Origin: Acanthamoeba lenticulata
Taxonomy: Eukaryota > Discosea > Longamoebia > Acanthamoebidae
Assembly (NCBI GenBank): GCA_002179805.1
Contig: NAVB01000041.1
Coordinates: 1-42,478, forward strand
DNA: 42,478 bases
Direction: 5' to 3'
Part shown: positions 8,697-18,603 of the stretch, piece by piece
Layout of the letters: each line of letters opens with the position of its first letter
How positions within the stretch are numbered: position 1 is the stretch's first letter
Made by a program: the position numbers and the translations under genes
Notes under the pieces: model-generated
What the model was told of the DNA's origin: nothing
Databases searched by the model: none
The model's input: the letters and a program-made list of their open reading frames with translations, nothing else

Positions 8697-11558
8697 TTAG
8701 GCCTGAGGGGTGAGGGCAGAGAAATGCTTGTCGTGCCAGTGCGCGAGCCTGATCATATGCTGGGCTCGAGATAGATGCGGTTCTATCGTTGACCACGGCT
8801 CGCTCTCCTGAAAGAAAATTAGGTCAAAATTATATAGAAATAGATATCTAAAAAACAAATAAAAAACCGAGAAAAGAAAGTAATGTTTCGAGTATATACA
8901 ACTCAGCAGCGCAACATTAACGCTGAGAGCCCTTGTACTCGTCGTGGGTTCTTCTCGATATAGGCATCGTATGATTCGCCACAGCGCCAAGAGCGCTGTG
9001 GCTTCTCTCTTGTGAGAGAGAGACGCCGGCCTTCGCTTCGTGGGGTTGTGGCGAAGCGAAGTAAAAAGCCGACGTCGGTGCCAAAACGAACGAATACATG
9101 AAAAATAGAAAGAAATATAATATAAAAGAACGAAAGCGAGAAGTACCTCGCCCTGCTCGTTGGTGATATCGACCGACGAGAGGATCCAGATATTTACAGA
9201 ATAGATCTCCGCTGCTGCCAGGAGAGTCATGTGATCCCTGCCGTCGTTTCGTTGATGATGATGATGATGATGACGAGCATCGGTGAGGTCGAGAAGATAC
9301 ACCCTGCCTACCCAACAAGCGCGTGTGGTGGGCGCGTACCCCCAGCACTTGTCCTTGCTCATGTAGGCGCAGTAGTCGCTCCACGAGTGGTGATAGTCCG
9401 TCTAAAAAAGATGGAAAAAGTTATCAGATATAAAATACGATAATTAAAACAATTATTGAAAAAGAAAAAAAAGATTTGCAGGTACCTCGAGAAAATCGAC
9501 AAGCCTCGCGATGACGCGCCCCGACGAGGACTCGCGGACGGGGTACTTGGGGTTGTTCCGCAGCCACTTGACGATGGTCTGACGAACCTGGTCGAGTTCG
9601 CGCCCACCACCTCTCAGAGTCAACACAACATACTAGAGAGAGAGAGAGAAAGAAAGAAAGAAAGAGAGGGAAAGAGAGCTGAAGGCCAGGCCAAAAAGCA
9701 AACCTCGACGTGCTTGTCCTCCGTGCCAAAGAGCTGGAAGGAGAGGGCCCGCATTTGGCAATTGCCGTCGCCCGCGACGTCGCGCTCCTGCAGCCCGTAG
9801 AGCGCCAGCCGCTCTTCCATCCGCCTTCGCTCCTCCCTCGCGCGGCCCGTAGCCTGCAACAATTATTCGTTAATATTTCAATTATTTAAAATATTATTTG
9901 AAATAATTGAATAAAAGAAAACAAAGTAAAAAGATAGGCAGAAGGACCTGCTGGATGTAAGAGTGGATCTGGACGTAGAGAATGCGGATGGCGTCATCGC
10001 TGTCGTCCAAGCGGAACAGGGCGTTGTCGCGAAGCCTGTGGCGGGGGCTCTTGCTCAGGAGGCCCCTGGGCGCCCGGTTGAGAAGCTGCAGGTAGTGCGG
10101 GAAAAACTCGCCAAAATCGAGGGTCACGATGAAGTCGTCAGGCGTCGGGCCGCCACCGCCGCCACCTGAAGACGGGATGGGCCTGGCCTGCCGCGAGCGC
10201 TCGCAGCCCTCGCGGAGCATGAGCGAGTACCCGCGCAGCTGGGTGATGCGCCAGGCCATCTCGACCTCGTTCCGCTCGGGGTTGATCTTGACCAGCGAAC
10301 AGTCGCGCGTGATGCCCAGCCACACCGGCACCTTCTCGTGCTTGACTTTCTTTAGCTTTTTCTTCTCCTTTTTCTTGATTTTCTTTTGCTTCTTTTCCTT
10401 GGCTTTGGCCTTGCCCGGTTCATCATCCTCGTCGTCGTTGTCGTGCTCGTCGTCCGGTCGACTGGCGGCGAGGCTGGCCTCCTTGGCCTTGCCCGTCTCC
10501 TTAGCGCGCCACTCGCGGACGTTGAAGACGGTCATGCCGTAGAAGGGCAGGGCCTGGCACTGGGTCACGTACTCGGCCATCAGCTGCGTTTGCACCTCGC
10601 GCGCGTCGCCTCGACCTTGCTCGAGCGACTCGTCCAGCCGCTCGAGCTCCTGCCTGCTCATAGATAATCTCATGAGCTGCTCACCTCAGCCGTGGTGACC
10701 GTGGGCGGCGGCAATGACGCACAATAGCTCAGCGGCCAAGTCCGAGGCCTCGCAGATGCGCAGCCAATGCTCGCCAAAATAGCGGCCCAGCGCCGACGGC
10801 TTTTGCAGTTCGCGTTTGTAAAGTAGGTCGAGCTCCTCCTTGGGCCGCTTGGCAGACTTCTCCTCCTCTGCGCAGGCGACGTCGAGGCGCATGGCCAGGG
10901 CCGCCAGCTGGATCGCTTCTCGCTTGGTCGTCAACGAGAGCGGTGTTTCCACGATCGCCTTCCTCAACCTGTCTCAGGTCGGTACATTGGTAATGTTGAG
11001 TGCAGGGCTAAAGGGACTAAAGGTGGTGGACAACGTGGAAAGCGAACCGCTTGTAGTCCTTTTTGATCAGGTCATAGCCATCACGGGTTGACTGGACGCG
11101 AGCTTGGCTGCCGCGGCTGAAGAGGCTCCGCACGCCACGCCGCACCCCGCCACCACTGTCGCCCCCAAGGGGCGGTTTCGCTGGCGCTGTTGTTGGTGCG
11201 GCCGCGGAACGAGGCGTGGTGGGCTTTCTGCGAGCGGCGTCTCAGTGAGGGGTCTGCACTGAAGCACGGCAGCAAGAGGAACCCAAGGAGAAGAGGGTGA
11301 TGGGAAAGGGGGCGCCAGGGTGGCTTACAAGGCACGAGGCGTTGTCGACGTGGCAGAAGATGGTTGCTGTTGAACGACTTGCCCTTGCTGCTCCAGCTGC
11401 GTGAGGCAAAAGTCAACGTGGGCCTGCAGCAGGTCGCGTGAGGCCAGCTTGCCTCCACATATGGGGCATTCGCTTGGCGCCTCTTCTTCTTCTTCTTCTT
11501 CACGCCCCAAGATTGAGCCCGTAGGGGGAAGCTGTATATGTGGCACAGCCCCTCGCAT
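8697..11558 (-). CDS. Zinc finger - FERM-like - OTU cysteine protease fusion
   Basis: Nine exons: 11558-11329, 11227-11048, 10968-10723, 10653-9948, 9853-9704, 9587-9486, 9401-9340, 9237-9147 and 8807-8697. All phases agree, giving 625 aa. Residues about 31-52 hold a CPICGG...HVDFC finger resembling UBZ4/RAD18-type ubiquitin-binding fingers. Residues about 130-450 resemble FERM lobes 2-3 (DGYDLIKKDYKR, QCQALPFYGMTVFNV, PVWLGITRD), with an acidic plus Lys-rich insert in the F3 part. Residues about 475-625 are an OTU deubiquitinase: Asp483 and Cys486 in VAGDGNCQMRAL, WGDHMTLLAAAE, and His617 in HWHDKHFSAL. Predicted role: a deubiquitinase recruited to membrane or cortical ubiquitinated cargo (inference). 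Least certain are the junction 10723/10653, chosen because it avoids an in-frame stop and restores phase, and the 5' end, where an upstream exon is possible (acceptor-like TTTGCCTAG just before the ATG). Confidence 0.82.
9635..9665. repeat. (AG)n/(GAAA)n microsatellite in an intron
   Basis: Purine-rich simple repeat inside the OTU-gene intron 9703-9588. Another intron of the same gene holds a (TGA)n tract at about 9253-9273. Confidence 0.85.
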
Positions 11559-11801
11559 CCCTAGGCAAAAAAAATATCAATGGCGCCTTCTTGATCACCA
11601 ACGTGCTGCTCTTAAGAATGCTTCTCTCGCAACATGCGGGTTTGCTTATGCGAACAGCAAACCCGACGACGACAGGGACAGCGAGCAGGAAAGTGTAGCC
11701 CATGAAGTGCTGTTGATGGTTTATTGTCGACGACAGGACCGTTGAAAAAACTTCTTTTCTCTCTCTGCATCTCGGGGATTACTGCATCAGCAACAATCAA
11801 C

Positions 11802-12646
11802 ATGGCGGACGACGATGTGAGCCTCCCCAAAGGTGCGTTGATGTTGGAACGTTGGAGGATGTTGGTGCCCTTCCATAACCGCCTCTGCAGCCACAATTCA
11901 GAAGCTCATTAAAGAGATGCTGCCGAATGGCGTCAAGTGTTCGAACGATACACGCGATTTGATTCTTCAATGCTGCGTTGGTTCGCCTTGCACTTTTCTT
12001 TCTCCTTCTTGTTAGTGGTCGGGAATGAGCGCTCATTCATAGTGGTCCCTTGCCAGAGTTCATCCACCTGGTTACTTCGGAAGCCAACGAGATCTGCACT
12101 AAGGGTGAGAGGAGGACCATTGCCCCACCCCACGTCATCGAGGCTCTGAAGGTGCGTACTGCAGTTCTACATCGTTGCTGTCGTACCCCTTTGTCCCGCA
12201 CTCACCTGAGGGCTCTGAGCAGTCTCTGGGCTTCGACAGCTACTTGACGGAGGTGAACGACGTGTTCAAGGAAGTGGCGACGATGGTACAAGCATGCAAT
12301 CATAGCCATTCTGTGCTGCTGTTGGCTGCGCAAAGACTCATTGGTGGTGTTGTTTGTGCTCGCTCCGCGTTCGAGTGAGCAGGAGAAGCCCAAGAAGATG
12401 CGCAAGTCGCTTGACACGCTGGGCATCCCACAAGAGCAGCTGCTACAGGAGCAGCGGGCCCTCTTTGCCAAGGTATGTTCCCCTCCTCGTCGTTCTGCTC
12501 TTTGTCCTTCTTGCGCTTAGGCAACGTTGTCCTCGAACGGACCCACACAGGCCCGCGATGCGCTGAACTCGTCGCGAGGCGGAGAGAGCCTGTCGACTCC
12601 TTCGCCTTCTCTCGACGTTGTGGACCAGCAGCCAAGCGCCCAATAA
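11802..12646 (+). CDS. DR1: NC2-beta / DR1, histone-fold transcription repressor
   Basis: Beta subunit of Negative Cofactor 2, which pairs with NC2-alpha and binds TBP on promoter DNA to block TFIIA/TFIIB. Exons: 11802-11832, 11891-11980, 12057-12151, 12223-12285, 12383-12472 and 12551-12646, 154 aa. The histone fold covers about residues 8-95: LIKEMLPNGVKCSND, VEFIHLVTSEANEICTK, TIAPPHVIEALKSLGFDSY. The C-terminal helix LGIPQEQLLQEQRALFAKA matches the family. Splice sites were fixed by phase and by homology; the exon 2 donor uses GTTCGC because the alternative GTTGGT breaks phase. The C-terminal tail is short and Ser-rich and lacks the Gln/Ala-rich tail of metazoan DR1. The gene is divergent from the OTU-fusion gene, about 240 bases away, so both promoters must fit there. 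Confidence 0.93.
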
Positions 12647-12647
12647 A
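12642..12647 (+). promoter_or_regulatory. AATAAA polyadenylation signal overlapping the stop codon
   Basis: The last codon and stop of the NC2-beta gene read CAA TAA AA, so the AATAAA hexamer starts inside the final sense codon and contains the stop. If used, the 3' UTR would be very short. Confidence 0.45.
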
Positions 12648-13010
12648 AACAGTGTTCGCTTGCTTCCAAGCCCCAGCTGGCCGCTACCGCCGCTTCCCCA
12701 CGCCCACCACGACATCAGCTGGCTCGCTTGATCTTATCTATTTATTTTTCTTTGTTCTTCTGCGTTCATTTTCTTTTTAAGTTTAAGTTGTGTTTGGTGA
12801 AGACGTCACATGCGACGATGGGGCTGGCGACTCACGCCACAAGAGCAGGCCCAACAAGAGGAACAAGAGCGACTCGCCGAGGACGAACGCAGGAGACAAC
12901 GCGAGTATGAAGTGGCCCCAGCAGGGAAGTGGCACCAGCAGAACAGCAAAAATGTTTGATTTTTGTTGTACTGATCCTACACAGGATGTAAGCCTGATAA
13001 TAAGCAAGAA

Positions 13011-13093
13011 GGACAGATGCCCGAGTTGGTCCAAGGGGCCAGACTCAAGTTCTGGTGTGGAAACACGCGTGGGTTCGAACCCCACTCTGTCCA
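13011..13093 (+). tRNA. tRNA-Leu (anticodon CAA)
   Basis: The cloverleaf can be drawn by eye. Acceptor stem GGACAGA (13011-13017) pairs with TCTGTCC (13086-13092). Anticodon stem CCAGA/TCTGG encloses loop CTCAAGT, giving anticodon CAA for UUG codons. A long variable arm (GTG...CAC) marks a class II tRNA. T arm GTGGG-TTCGAAC-CCCAC holds the B box. The discriminator is A13093, CCA is not encoded and there is no intron. A TTTT pol III terminator follows within about 10 bases. Confidence 0.93.
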
Positions 13094-13295
13094 ATTACCT
13101 TTTGCACGATTCTTCCCTTGGCAGTTTTTAGCTGGATGCCATGTGATCGTGGCCACTAAGTTGTAGTCCGGTACAGTTCATGTTACATCGCCTTTAGGAG
13201 GAGCCAGCACCAATCCGTAGTGGCCGGCGCTGTCCGGGCCGGTCCAACTTTATCGGCGCCCGGCACGCCGATAACCAATCCGCACGAAGTCGCAC

Positions 13296-13304
13296 TTTAA
13301 AAAC
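13296..13304 (+). promoter_or_regulatory. TATA-like box of quinone oxidoreductase copy C
   Basis: TTTAAAAAC, about 61-69 bases before the ATG at 13365. A CCAAT motif lies near 13275. Motif and position evidence only. Confidence 0.4.
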
Positions 13305-13364
13305 GGCCCCTGTTGTAACTAACATCACAACAAACTCCCTGTCATTAGAAGGAACAACACCACT

Positions 13365-14616
13365 ATGCAAGCTATTGTCGTGTCCCAATTTGGCGATCCC
13401 TCAGTGCTGGAACTCAAGCGCGACCTGCCTCTTCCCACCCCAGTGTCTGGTCAGGTACGTTTCTTCATCCTGTCGCCTTCACAGGATGTTGAATTGACCA
13501 CTCAACGTCGTCGCGCACACATGCAGGTGCTTGTGGAAGTGAAGGCCGTTGGTGTCAACCCGTTGGACACCTACATTCGTGCTGGTGCCCCGTTCGGTGT
13601 TCAAGTGCCTTACACGCCTAATTTCGATGGTGCTGGTGTCGTTGTCGACGCTCCCTCCTCCACCCGCTTCAAGGTCCTCTCAACCACTTCACTGTTTGTT
13701 GTCCAAACAGGAACTTGATTGACAGTATCTTTCATCAACAGAAAGGAGATCGGGTCTATCTGGCTGGCGCTCTGACCGGCACTTATGCCTCGCACGCTCT
13801 CGCGCTCGAGGTGATGACCCTCTCTCCTCAACCGCCTTTGCATTTTACCTCCACTTGATGACTAACGAACCAGACCAACCGCAGAGCCAAGTGCATCCAC
13901 TGCCTGCCAAGGTCACTTTCAGCCAAGGCGCTGGTGTCTTTGCTGCTTATTCGACGGCTTACAGGGCGCTGGTGCAAAAGGCCAAGGCGAGACCAGGCCA
14001 GACCGTTCTCGTCCATGGCGCCAGCGGCGGAGTGGGCATCGCCACCGTGCAAATTGCTGCCGCTCTCGGCCTTCGCGTCATCGGCACGGCCAGCACGCAC
14101 GAGGGCCGCAAGCTGGTGAAGCAGGAAGGCGCGCACGAGGTGTTCAACCACCAGGAGAGCGACTACATCGAGCGTGTCAAGCAAGTGACCAAGGACGGCG
14201 CTGGCGTGGACATCGTGATCGAGATGCTGGCCGATGTCAACTTGGTCAGCGACCTCGACGTCATTCGTGTGGGCGGAACGATCGTGGTCGTAGGCAGTCG
14301 TGGAGAGATCGACAAGTTTTCTCCTGGGTACGTGGTCCATGCATCAGGTTGTGCTCTTGCTGTTCGGTCTTATCAACCGTCACGTACCAACGGCGACAGG
14401 CTTCTGATGGCGAAGGACGCGATCGTCATCAGCTTCTCGCTTCCCAATTCGACGCCCGAAGAATCCGCTGAGCAGCAAGCCTACATCGGAGCGGGCTTGG
14501 CCAACGGATCTCTGAGGCCGATCGTGGCTAAGGAGTATGGCTTGGTTGAGGCACCAAAAGCCCACGAAGAAATCCTGCACGGCGCTCATGCCGGCAAGAT
14601 TGTCCTCTTGCCTTGA
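13365..14616 (+). CDS. Quinone oxidoreductase (zeta-crystallin type), copy C, one intron fewer
   Basis: Exons: 13365-13454, 13527-13673, 13742-13810, 13885-14327 and 14400-14616, 321 aa. Same family and motifs as copies A and B (MQAIVVSQFG start, [24 protein letters not shown]) on the opposite strand, about 5 kb away. Where A and B have an intron between the codons for Tyr and Ala in AYRALVQK, copy C is continuous (TACAGGGCGCTGGTG at 13961-13975), an exact removal or non-gain. The last intron (14328-14399) is 72 bases without an in-frame stop, so its retention would add 24 residues; splicing is supported by the paralogues. Transcription converges on the CBM49 gene with about 250 bases between stop codons. 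Confidence 0.93.
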
Positions 14617-14864
14617 ACCCAACCGGGACAACAGCATCTTTATCGTGCATCGCATGAGACTCAACAGACTTGAGGCAATGTTGTTGGTGCTCGTTATCTC
14701 CCAACAAGGTTATTGTTAAAAAAACAGGCACCATGGTTTGAAACAATGGAAAGAGTACATTCAACGAGGAACGAAACAACAACCGTATGGCTGAAGCATT
14801 GAGGGAGAGGATGATAGTGAGGCATCGCACTCAGCACGGTTAAGCTACGAGGAGACTGTCGGTC

Positions 14865-17239
14865 TCAGCAGGCCACGGAACCAATGGCATAGGCCGGCAT
14901 GGGCACCATCGACCCGCCATTCACGCTCACCGTGATGCCGGCGCCCTGGCTCAAACCCGGAAGCAGAGGCCCGTACTGGAAGCTCACCCTGAACAGGCTC
15001 GAGGCGTCGAAGGTGAGCCGCTGCAGTTCCCAGTACTGCGTGATGACCGGCGACGAGCCCGAGAGCGTGAAGCTCATGAGAGCGCTGGTGACAGAGTGCT
15101 GACCGGTGTTGGTGATGGTGATGTCGTAAATTTGGAACGTCTGGCCGTCCTGTTGCCACAATCCTCCGCTGCGCGCAACCATGTTGACGATGGCGCTGCA
15201 GTTTTCTCCACCAGACGGTGCAGGGGAAGCGACAATGCTGGGGAAAGCTGACGGCGACGCGCTTGGCTGGACTGGGGCTGCAGAGGGCGACGCGCTCGGC
15301 TGGGCTGGGGCCGCAGAAGGTGAGGCCGGAGGGGCAGAGTCGCCGCACGATACGGAGCCGATCGAATAGGCCGGCAAGGGCACAGTTGACCCGCCATTCA
15401 CACTCACCGTGATGCCAGCGCCTTGGCTCAAACCCGGAAGCAGAGGCCCGTACTGGAAGCTCACCCTGAACAGGCTCGAGGCGTCGAAGGTGAGCCGCTG
15501 CAGTTCCCAGTACTGCGTGATGGCCGGCGACGAGCCCGAGAGCGAGAAGCTCATGAGGGCGCTGGTAATCGAGTGCTGACCGGTGTTGGTGATGGTGATG
15601 TCGAAGATCTGGAACGTCTGGCCGTCCTGTTGCCACAAGCCACCGCTGCGCGCAACCATGTTGACGATGGCGCTGCATTCGTCCCCACTAGACGGCGCTG
15701 GAGAAGGCGACGCGCTCGGCTGGACTGGGGCTGCAGAGGGCGACGCGCTCGGCTGGATAGGAGCGGAAGAGGGCGAAGAGCTCGGCTGGGCAGGGACAGA
15801 AGAGGGCGATGCGCTCGGCTGAACAGGGGCCGCCGAAGGCGAGGCCGACGGAGCAGAGTCGCCGCTGCAGGTCACCGAATCGATCTTGATGGTCGGGTTT
15901 GCGTCGTTGGCCGACAGGGGCGACTTGACCACGTAACCCGTGCTGATGTTGGCCGCCACCTGAAGGGCGCCAAAGTTGCGAGCCACGTTGAAGCTGCTTC
16001 CGCTCCTCAGCTCCAGGTTCCAGTACTGGCTGATCTGCTGGTTGGCCGCAAGGTTGATGGTCACCTGCACCAGCGTGGCGGCCTTCTCGCCATTGTTGAT
16101 GAAGAGCAGATCGTAGAGCTGGTACTTGTTGGTGCCGTCGTTCCACGAGCCACCCTCGTTGGCCGAGCGGACCGACTGCTGTGCAATCACGTTGCACGAC
16201 GAAGGAGGCATCGAGCTCGGCTGTGGCGTGGAGACTGTGGTCGTCGGGTGGGCCGAAGGAGAAGCCGACGGCTTGGCCGGGTTAGACGACGGCGACGCCG
16301 ACGGGTTGGCCGGAGCAGCAGAGGGGAACGGAGAAGCCGGAGCTGCAGACGGCGAAGCCGCCGGCGAAGGACCAGCACAGGTGAGGCTGTTGAAGGTGAT
16401 GGCAGGCTCGCCGGTGGTGGAGTAAAGCGGCGACTTGACGATGTAGCCCACGAGATAGCTGTTGCCGATAACCAGCGTGTTGGTCACCTTGAATGTGGTG
16501 CCGCTCACCAGCTCCAAGTTCCAGTACTGGCTCATCTGCTGGCCGGCCCCGAGGTTGATGGTGATCTGGGCCAGTGAAATGGCATTGCTGCCGTCGTTGG
16601 TGATGACCAGGTCGTAGATCTGGTACTTGAACCCATTGCCGTCGGTCCACGAGCCTCCCGTGCTGGCCGAGCGCGTGCTCTGCGTCTTGCTCACGCTGCA
16701 CTCGCCTGAAGGAGCAGAGCTCGGCTGCGGCGTGGAGACCACCGGCGACGCCGACGCGTTGGGCTCAGGAGAGGTCTCGGCGCCACCGCAGTTGATGGAA
16801 GTGACGGTGATGGCGGCCTTGGTGGCCAGCGGCCAGATGTATCCCAACTTGTGCGTCGTCCCGGCCGGAAGACCTCCCGTCTGTTGGCGCCACAGAGGAA
16901 GCGTCCAGTGCCCTGTGGCGGCGTCCAACTCGAGTTCCCACAGCTGCTCGATGGCTCCGCCGGTGATGGAGAACTCGATCGACTTGATGGCCGACGAGCC
17001 GGCCGTGATGGCGACATCCCACTGGGACATGTCGGCGCCCGACTGTTTCCAGGCAGAGCCGAGGGTCTGCGTGATGGACACGCTGCAATCTGTGCGCCAC
17101 AACATGTTGAACATTATTGATCGAACCATGTAAGTTGAGAAGATGATTGAAGGGCAAGCAGTGGTCATGGCGTACCGGCAGAAGCAAAGGCAACAAAGAA
17201 CGCTGCGAAGAGCGCCAACACGAGGACAGTCCTCCTCAT
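14865..17239 (-). CDS. Secreted protein with five CBM49-like cellulose-binding modules
   Basis: Exons 17239-17176 and 17089-14865, 762 aa. A signal peptide (about 1-21, hydrophobic core TVLVLALFAAFFVAF, ending ASA) joins in phase to the mature start DCSVS. Five modules of about 105 residues begin near 22, 150, 320, 492 and 651. Each opens with a Cys (CSV, CNV, CSAI), has a central QYW(N/E)L(E/Q) or LWELEL segment and ends with a second Cys, the layout of CBM49-type beta-sandwiches of amoebal cellulose-binding proteins. Pro/Ser/Ala-rich linkers (ASPSAAPAQPSASPS) are likely O-glycosylated. Acanthamoeba cyst walls contain Luke lectins built of two or three CBM49s, so this five-module protein is a probable cyst-wall or extracellular cellulose binder (inference). 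Module 1 is the most diverged; modules 4 and 5 are almost identical. No catalytic domain is visible. Confidence 0.85.
14894..15677 (-). repeat. Intragenic tandem duplication of the last two CBM49 modules
   Basis: 14894-15200 and 15371-15677 align at a constant offset of 477 bases without indels and with few substitutions. The unit covers one CBM49 module; the Pro/Ser linker between them is repetitive as well. Confidence 0.85.
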
Positions 17240-17858
17240 GGTCGTGATGATCAAATGAAGTTGGCCGGTGGGCAAGCTGGAGTGCTGCTCTCCTCTCCGA
17301 GAGTGATGGCTGCTTGTGCAGCTGCTGTTGACGCTGTTGGTGTTGTTGTTGAGTGAAGAAGACAGACAGACATGGCGTCCTTTTATACTCATGAACAGAG
17401 ACCAGTGATTGGTTTGATGGGTGCATGCATGCATGTCGTGGGTGAGTGTGTTGGCTGAGCAAGCAATGGAAAACTCATTGGGGGAGAGTGCCCAAATGTG
17501 CCATCAAGCTTGCGCATATGGTCTCAAGCCAGCACCACCTGGGGCGTGAGTCGTTGCAACGGGGAGCTTGATCGAGTTTGACGAGCCATTTCGGAGCTCG
17601 GGCGATTTTGACCATGTTTGAAATCCAAATGAAACGGCAGTACCAGCCGGCAATATCATCAAAGTAATAACCCGAGGCCAATATAAGCTGACCTTAACCC
17701 AATTGGCAAGTCTTTACTTCTGATAAACATCCAGCGGCAATCTTGCGATCACCGGTTGTATGTCCGCAGCCCGCTAGGTTTATTAAAGTCCAGTTAAACG
17801 TAAAGTGGTCAGATAATTATTGAACACCTCATTTTATTGAATTTTACATGGTCTTTCC
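17240..17858 (-). other. Intergenic: CBM49 gene promoter and 3' flank of the GST gene
   Basis: No gene was recognised. It holds the TATA box of the CBM49 gene (17380-17387), a GTTGTTGTTGTT-type stretch in the 5' leader and a repeated GCATGCATGCATG element (about 17423-17436). A GCATGCATGC-type element also occurs near 42168, before the last exon of the 14-3-3-like gene. Confidence 0.5.
17380..17387 (-). promoter_or_regulatory. TATA box of the CBM49 gene
   Basis: TATAAAAG on the minus strand, a near-perfect TATA box about 141-148 bases upstream of the ATG. It suggests strong, possibly stage-regulated transcription (inference). Confidence 0.65.
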
Positions 17859-18515
17859 TTAATGCTTGGCGAGAGCTGCCTTGTCGGCGTAGGCCTCCTT
17901 GATGCCCTTCTGCTGCGACACACGCTCGATGTAGGCCTTCACCCGCGGGAACTTGTCCAGCACCTCTGCACCCACGAGCCATGGGACGCCCGCGAGCCAG
18001 GGGTAGTTGTTGATGTCGACGATGCTGTACTTGTTGCCCACGAACCAGTCCTTGCCCTCGAGGTGGCCCTCGAGCACGCCCAGCACGCGGTGGATCTCCT
18101 TCTCGTAGCGCTCGATGGCCGACGGCAGCTTCTCGGGGTGGTAGTTGGAGAACCAGGCCTTCTGGCCAAAGTAGGGACCGATACCAGAGGCCTGGAAGAG
18201 GAGCCACTGGTGAGCATCCGCGATCTCATCGGCGTCGGTGAACCAGAACTTGTTGTCCTTGTCGTAGTGGTGCTCGAGGTAGAGCAGCACGGCCACGGAC
18301 TCCCACACGACCTTGTCGCCGCGGTGGTGGTCGACCAGCGCAGGGATGCGCCCGTTGGGCTGGATGGCGAGGAACTCAGCGGGCTTGTTGGCAAAGTCGA
18401 TGTACTTGGACTCGTAGGTGAGGCCCAGCTCCTTCAGCAGAGCCGCGACCTTCCAGCCGTTGGGACCACCGCCGTGAGTCCAGAGTGTGAATTGAGGAGC
18501 GTCAGAAGCCGACAT
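17859..18515 (-). CDS. Glutathione S-transferase, Ure2p-like
   Basis: Single exon, 218 aa, the usual GST length. The N-terminal thioredoxin-like domain (about 8-90) has GGGPNGWKVAALLKELGL, the cis-Pro segment NGRIPALVD and the glutathione-contact VWESVAVLLYLE. The C-terminal helical domain (about 95-210) has the N-capping segment YSIVDINNYPWL. The PNGWK active-site pattern and overall layout match Ure2p/YfcG-like GSTs rather than alpha/mu/pi classes. Expected cytosolic dimer for conjugation or disulfide reduction of electrophiles. It lies near the quinone oxidoreductases, so the neighbourhood is rich in detoxification genes, though each has its own promoter. Confidence 0.93.
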   Translation of the reverse strand: MSASDAPQFTLWTHGGGPNGWKVAALLKELGLTYESKYIDFANKPAEFLAIQPNGRIPALVDHHRGDKVVWESVAVLLYLEHHYDKDNKFWFTDADEIADAHQWLLFQASGIGPYFGQKAWFSNYHPEKLPSAIERYEKEIHRVLGVLEGHLEGKDWFVGNKYSIVDINNYPWLAGVPWLVGAEVLDKFPRVKAYIERVSQQKGIKEAYADKAALAKH

Positions 18516-18594
18516 TGTGAAGGTGATAAGAGAAGTTGAAGAGGTGCTTTGCTTGTGTGCTTAGTGTTGAGTGATGATACCTCCTGTTTGTGGC

Positions 18595-18603
18595 CCTTTT
18601 AAG
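18595..18603 (-). promoter_or_regulatory. TATA-like box of the GST gene
   Basis: CTTAAAAGG on the minus strand, about 80-88 bases upstream of the GST ATG. Motif and position evidence. Confidence 0.5.

Larger units (their letters stand above)
12647..13364 (+). other. Intergenic region containing tRNA-Leu and the promoter of copy C
   Basis: Apart from the tRNA gene at 13011-13093 and a TATA-like box at 13296-13304, no gene was recognised. A T-rich stretch (12725-12790) follows the NC2-beta gene. Short open frames here have no recognisable content. Confidence 0.6.

Noticed and set aside
9253..9273. GAT/TGA triplet run and the matching CAT run near 31211-31230
   Set aside because: Simple-sequence repeats inside introns; open only by chance, not coding repeats or CRISPR.
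11500..11703. Minus-strand frame with a hydrophobic start (MGYTFLLAVPVVVG) just upstream of the zinc finger exon
   Set aside because: It looks like a signal peptide exon, but no donor joins it in phase to the exon starting near 11558, and it lies in the short divergent promoter shared with NC2-beta. Left out of the model.
15423..16577. Long plus-strand open frame opposite the CBM49 gene
   Set aside because: Arg-rich translation typical of the antisense strand of a GC-rich Ser/Ala/Pro gene. The minus strand has signal peptide, repeats and splice support.
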